51,739 bases of DNA from Planctomycetota bacterium (GTDB lineage: Bacteria; Planctomycetota; MHYJ01; JACPRB01), in contig DATLZA010000184.1 in assembly GCA_035574235.1 (NCBI GenBank), forward strand, positions 1-51,739, written 5' to 3'. Numbering within the stretch: the first letter of the stretch is position 1; each line of letters opens with the position of its first letter. The translations under genes and the position numbers were made by a program. Under the pieces are notes generated by a model. That model was not told the DNA's origin and ran no database searches. It saw nothing but the letters and a program-made list of their open reading frames with translations. This document shows positions 49,732 to 51,739 of this stretch, piece after piece.

Positions 49732-51739
49732 CTACTTGCGCAGGCGGACCTGGCGGAAGCTCGCTTCCACATCGGTCACGAGCGCGATCGCGCCTTCGGC
49801 CGGAGCGGCGGCGGGAAGGATGAAGACGGGCTTTCCGTCTACGAATCCGGCCACGTCCCCCGCCTCTGCGACCAGCGCCAGTTCCGTCCAGTCGTCGGAT
49901 CCGCGCGGCCGTTCCAGCGGGAAAAAGCGCACCAGGCGCGAAGTGTCTTCGACCTCCTCCAGGAGCGCGGCGCGGGAGGCGTCGGCCAGGACCAGCCGGA
50001 ATTTTCCCAGGCGGACGCCCGCGTGGAAGGACGGGGCGGCCTCGGGAACGCGGACCTGGGCGGAGAGTCCCGAGGCCCCGCGGGCGCGACCGGGGGCCGG
50101 GGCGATCGAGCGTCCCGCCGCCAGGCGCAGCTCGGCGCCCTCCAGGCGGGCGGGGGCCGGGGCGCCCCGGGCCTTGCCGTCCCAGGTCCAGGCGTCGCCG
50201 GCGGGGTCGGCGGCCAGGAAGTCCCAGAAGCCGGTGGCGCGGAGCGCCTGTCCATAGAGGCGCAACACCCGGGATTCGTCGTGCCGGCCGGGATGATGGC
50301 GGCGGAGCTCGCGGGCGTACTGCTTGACCCGCCCGGAATCGCGCGCCTCGTGGGCCCGTTCCAGGAGGAGGGTGATCACCTCCGAGGAGAGGCGGGCCGC
50401 CTCGTCGCGAATCTCCGGATCGTGGGCCCAGGCGTCCTCGAGCGCGGCGGCCGCCTTGCGGGCCTCCTCGAGCTTTCCCTGTGCCGCCTCGGCGCGGACC
50501 GCGGCCAGGTCCTCCCGCGCGCGGCGCCGGCCTTCCGCGCGCAGGCGCGCCAGCCGGGGGGCGGGGAATTCGGGGTCCAGCCGCGCCGCCTGCTCCAGCC
50601 ACCGGAGCGCCCGGGGAAGGCGCTCCGGATCCGCCGAATAGAGGAACGCCACCGCCGCCGCGCGCGCGAGCGACGCGTCCGTTTCGTAGGCCTCCTCGAG
50701 CGTGCGGCCCTGCGAGGCCGCCGCCAGGAGGACAAGGTCCTCGGGACGAAGTTCCGCGATCGACAGAGGCCGCGCGGGACGGCCCTTGGCCTGGAAAAGG
50801 TAGCCTTGGGGACCGAAGTCGATCCGGCCCGCCGCGCCGAAGGTCGCCAGCGTCACCTCGCGGCCGGAGTCGCGCAGGGTCCCCAGCCCCACGGCGACGC
50901 GGCGCAGCAGCCACTCGAGGTCGAGCGCGTCGAGCAGATCGGTCAGGATGCGGTACGGAAGCGTTTCGCCGGCCGTCCGGAGGAGATGGCCCAGGTCCGT
51001 GCGCGCGTCGGCCAGGATTTCGTAGGGAAGGCTCGATTCCGGGGCCAGGGCGAGGAATCGATCGTAGGGGACGCCCTCGGCGCGAAGCCGGTCGCGCTCG
51101 GCCGGGGGGCGGGGAGCGCGCAGGAAGTCGGCCGCTTCCCTCCAGGCGGCGCCGGCGCGGCGTTTGACGAGAAGTTCCTCGAAACGGCGGCGGACGGCTT
51201 CATACGCGCGCACGAGCGGATCCTCGAACTCGCGTTCGCGGCGGGGCAGGTCCGCCAGCAGTTCCTCCGCGCGGCGGCGCTGGGCGTCCTCGGCGTAGTC
51301 GCGCATGGATTCCAGAAGCGCGCGGGCTTCGCGGAAGGCGCCTTCGTCGAGGAGCCGGTGAACGCGACGCTCGTCCTCCTCGAACTTGCGGCGCACGAGG
51401 GCGGGGAGGCGTTCGATCTCCTCGGCGGCGCGGCGTCCGGCGGCGGTGAGGCGAAGAAGCGGCGGGGGGAAGGTTTCCAGGGCGCGCCGTCGCGCCACCG
51501 GGTCGCCGGCCGCGGGGAGGCGGGCGAGTTCCTCTTCGGCGCGACGCTCCATGAAGGCTTCGAACTCCGCGCGGGCCTTGCGGGCCCGTTCGATGAAGAC
51601 GGGATCGGCGGAGGAGGCGATGAAGGTGTCGTACTCGGTCAGGATACGTTCGTAGGAGGACGGATCGCCGCGGTGTTCCCGGTCGAACGTGAGGACCCGC
51701 TTGAGCTCGGGGCTTTCGGCGGGGGCGGCGGGGGCGGGC
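49732..51739 (-). CDS. Large hypothetical protein, 5' end outside the window
   Basis: At least 668 codons, still open at the window edge; the internal ATG at 51552 is not a safe start because coherent sequence (PELKRVLTFDREHRGDP) precedes it. The N-terminal half is strongly alpha-helical and charged (RRKFEEDERRVHRLLDEGAF pattern), perhaps TPR- or coiled-coil-like. The C-terminal 200 residues look like a beta sandwich of the concanavalin/laminin-G type (SFHAGVRLGKFRLVLADASR, SDDWTELALVAEAGDVAGFV). I do not recognise the family. Similar architectures occur with planctomycete kinase or repeat proteins. Confidence 0.6.
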   Translation of the reverse strand, partial: PAPAAPAESPELKRVLTFDREHRGDPSSYERILTEYDTFIASSADPVFIERARKARAEFEAFMERRAEEELARLPAAGDPVARRRALETFPPPLLRLTAAGRRAAEEIERLPALVRRKFEEDERRVHRLLDEGAFREARALLESMRDYAEDAQRRRAEELLADLPRREREFEDPLVRAYEAVRRRFEELLVKRRAGAAWREAADFLRAPRPPAERDRLRAEGVPYDRFLALAPESSLPYEILADARTDLGHLLRTAGETLPYRILTDLLDALDLEWLLRRVAVGLGTLRDSGREVTLATFGAAGRIDFGPQGYLFQAKGRPARPLSIAELRPEDLVLLAAASQGRTLEEAYETDASLARAAAVAFLYSADPERLPRALRWLEQAARLDPEFPAPRLARLRAEGRRRAREDLAAVRAEAAQGKLEEARKAAAALEDAWAHDPEIRDEAARLSSEVITLLLERAHEARDSGRVKQYARELRRHHPGRHDESRVLRLYGQALRATGFWDFLAADPAGDAWTWDGKARGAPAPARLEGAELRLAAGRSIAPAPGRARGASGLSAQVRVPEAAPSFHAGVRLGKFRLVLADASRAALLEEVEDTSRLVRFFPLERPRGSDDWTELALVAEAGDVAGFVDGKPVFILPAAAPAEGAIALVTDVEASFRQVRLRK

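Noticed and set aside
1-51739. Genome-wide reassignment of TGA to a sense codon
   Set aside because: Many genes here end at TGA with natural C-termini and stop-start overlaps (for example 14676-14678, 28486-28488, 38500-38502).

Overview
The window is high-G+C DNA with dense coding on both strands. There are many ATGA/GTGA stop-start overlaps and short intergenic gaps. The gene mix points to an uncultured planctomycete-like or related bacterium: an FHA-GAF-sigma54 activator, a VIT/VWA protein, a giant PQQ-propeller protein, Calx-beta and HEAT/FecR proteins, a SWIB mini-protein, an LRR-YHS chimera and many lipoproteins. This placement is an inference. I see no rRNA, CRISPR array, insertion sequence, phage gene or origin. 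One tRNA gene, tRNA-Thr(CGT), is present.

The main result is that three genes carry an in-frame TGA where a redox cysteine would be expected, and each is best read as a selenoprotein: (1) an uncharacterised thioredoxin-fold protein at 17109-18065 (TGA 17334-17336); (2) a DsbD-type thiol:disulfide reductase at 46178-47959 (TGA 47657-47659, giving T-U-S-N-C in its C-terminal thioredoxin domain); (3) a thioredoxin at 48009-48335 (TGA 48099-48101, giving W-U-P-S-C). Each TGA is followed, after 18-23 nt, by a hairpin with a small G-containing apical loop, which is the form expected of a bacterial SECIS element. The first two share the loop CGGG(U/A). Many other genes here end normally in TGA, so this is not a reassigned genetic code. 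Standard gene callers would split or truncate all three genes. A rhodanese / YedE-type transporter / TusA-like operon (5624-7932) may be the matching selenium or thiosulfate supply pathway.

Layout. 1-2162: start of alaS, a small conserved ORF, recA, and an AT-rich gap holding terminators. 2163-8935 (minus): sigma54 regulator, HAD hydrolase, unknown protein, TusA-like / YedE / rhodanese, FecR-HEAT protein. 9056-16971: SDR epimerase, an L7/L12-like two-domain protein, ClpS-like adaptor plus Rieske ferredoxin, cupin, isochorismatase-like lipoprotein, APC permease, VIT/VWA protein. 17109-18065: selenoprotein 1. 18069-22748: UbiA prenyltransferase and N-acyl-D-amino-acid deacylase, divergent from RidA, a D-threonine-aldolase-like enzyme and an APH-like kinase. 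22822-30921: PQQ-propeller/methyltransferase protein, molybdate-type ABC permease and ATPase, MoaD, MoeB, and a degenerate phosphoesterase. 30934-37036 (minus): PEBP, LRR-YHS, SWIB, zinc-ribbon, coiled-coil and Calx-beta proteins. 37182-42492: EEP phosphatase, TVP38 membrane protein, phospholipase D, then two minus-strand genes. 42527-45635: FKBP, nickel-type transporter, tRNA-Thr, SGNH hydrolase, YtpQ-like protein. 45616-49722: cyclophilin, seleno-DsbD, seleno-thioredoxin, FabZ-like dehydratase, zinc-motif lipoprotein, small membrane protein. 49732-51739: large unknown protein running off the window.

Taken together, the window shows a redox and cofactor theme: Sec-based disulfide reduction, sulfur/selenium handling, molybdate/MPT-type genes and nickel transport. 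The functional link between these blocks is an inference from co-location only.
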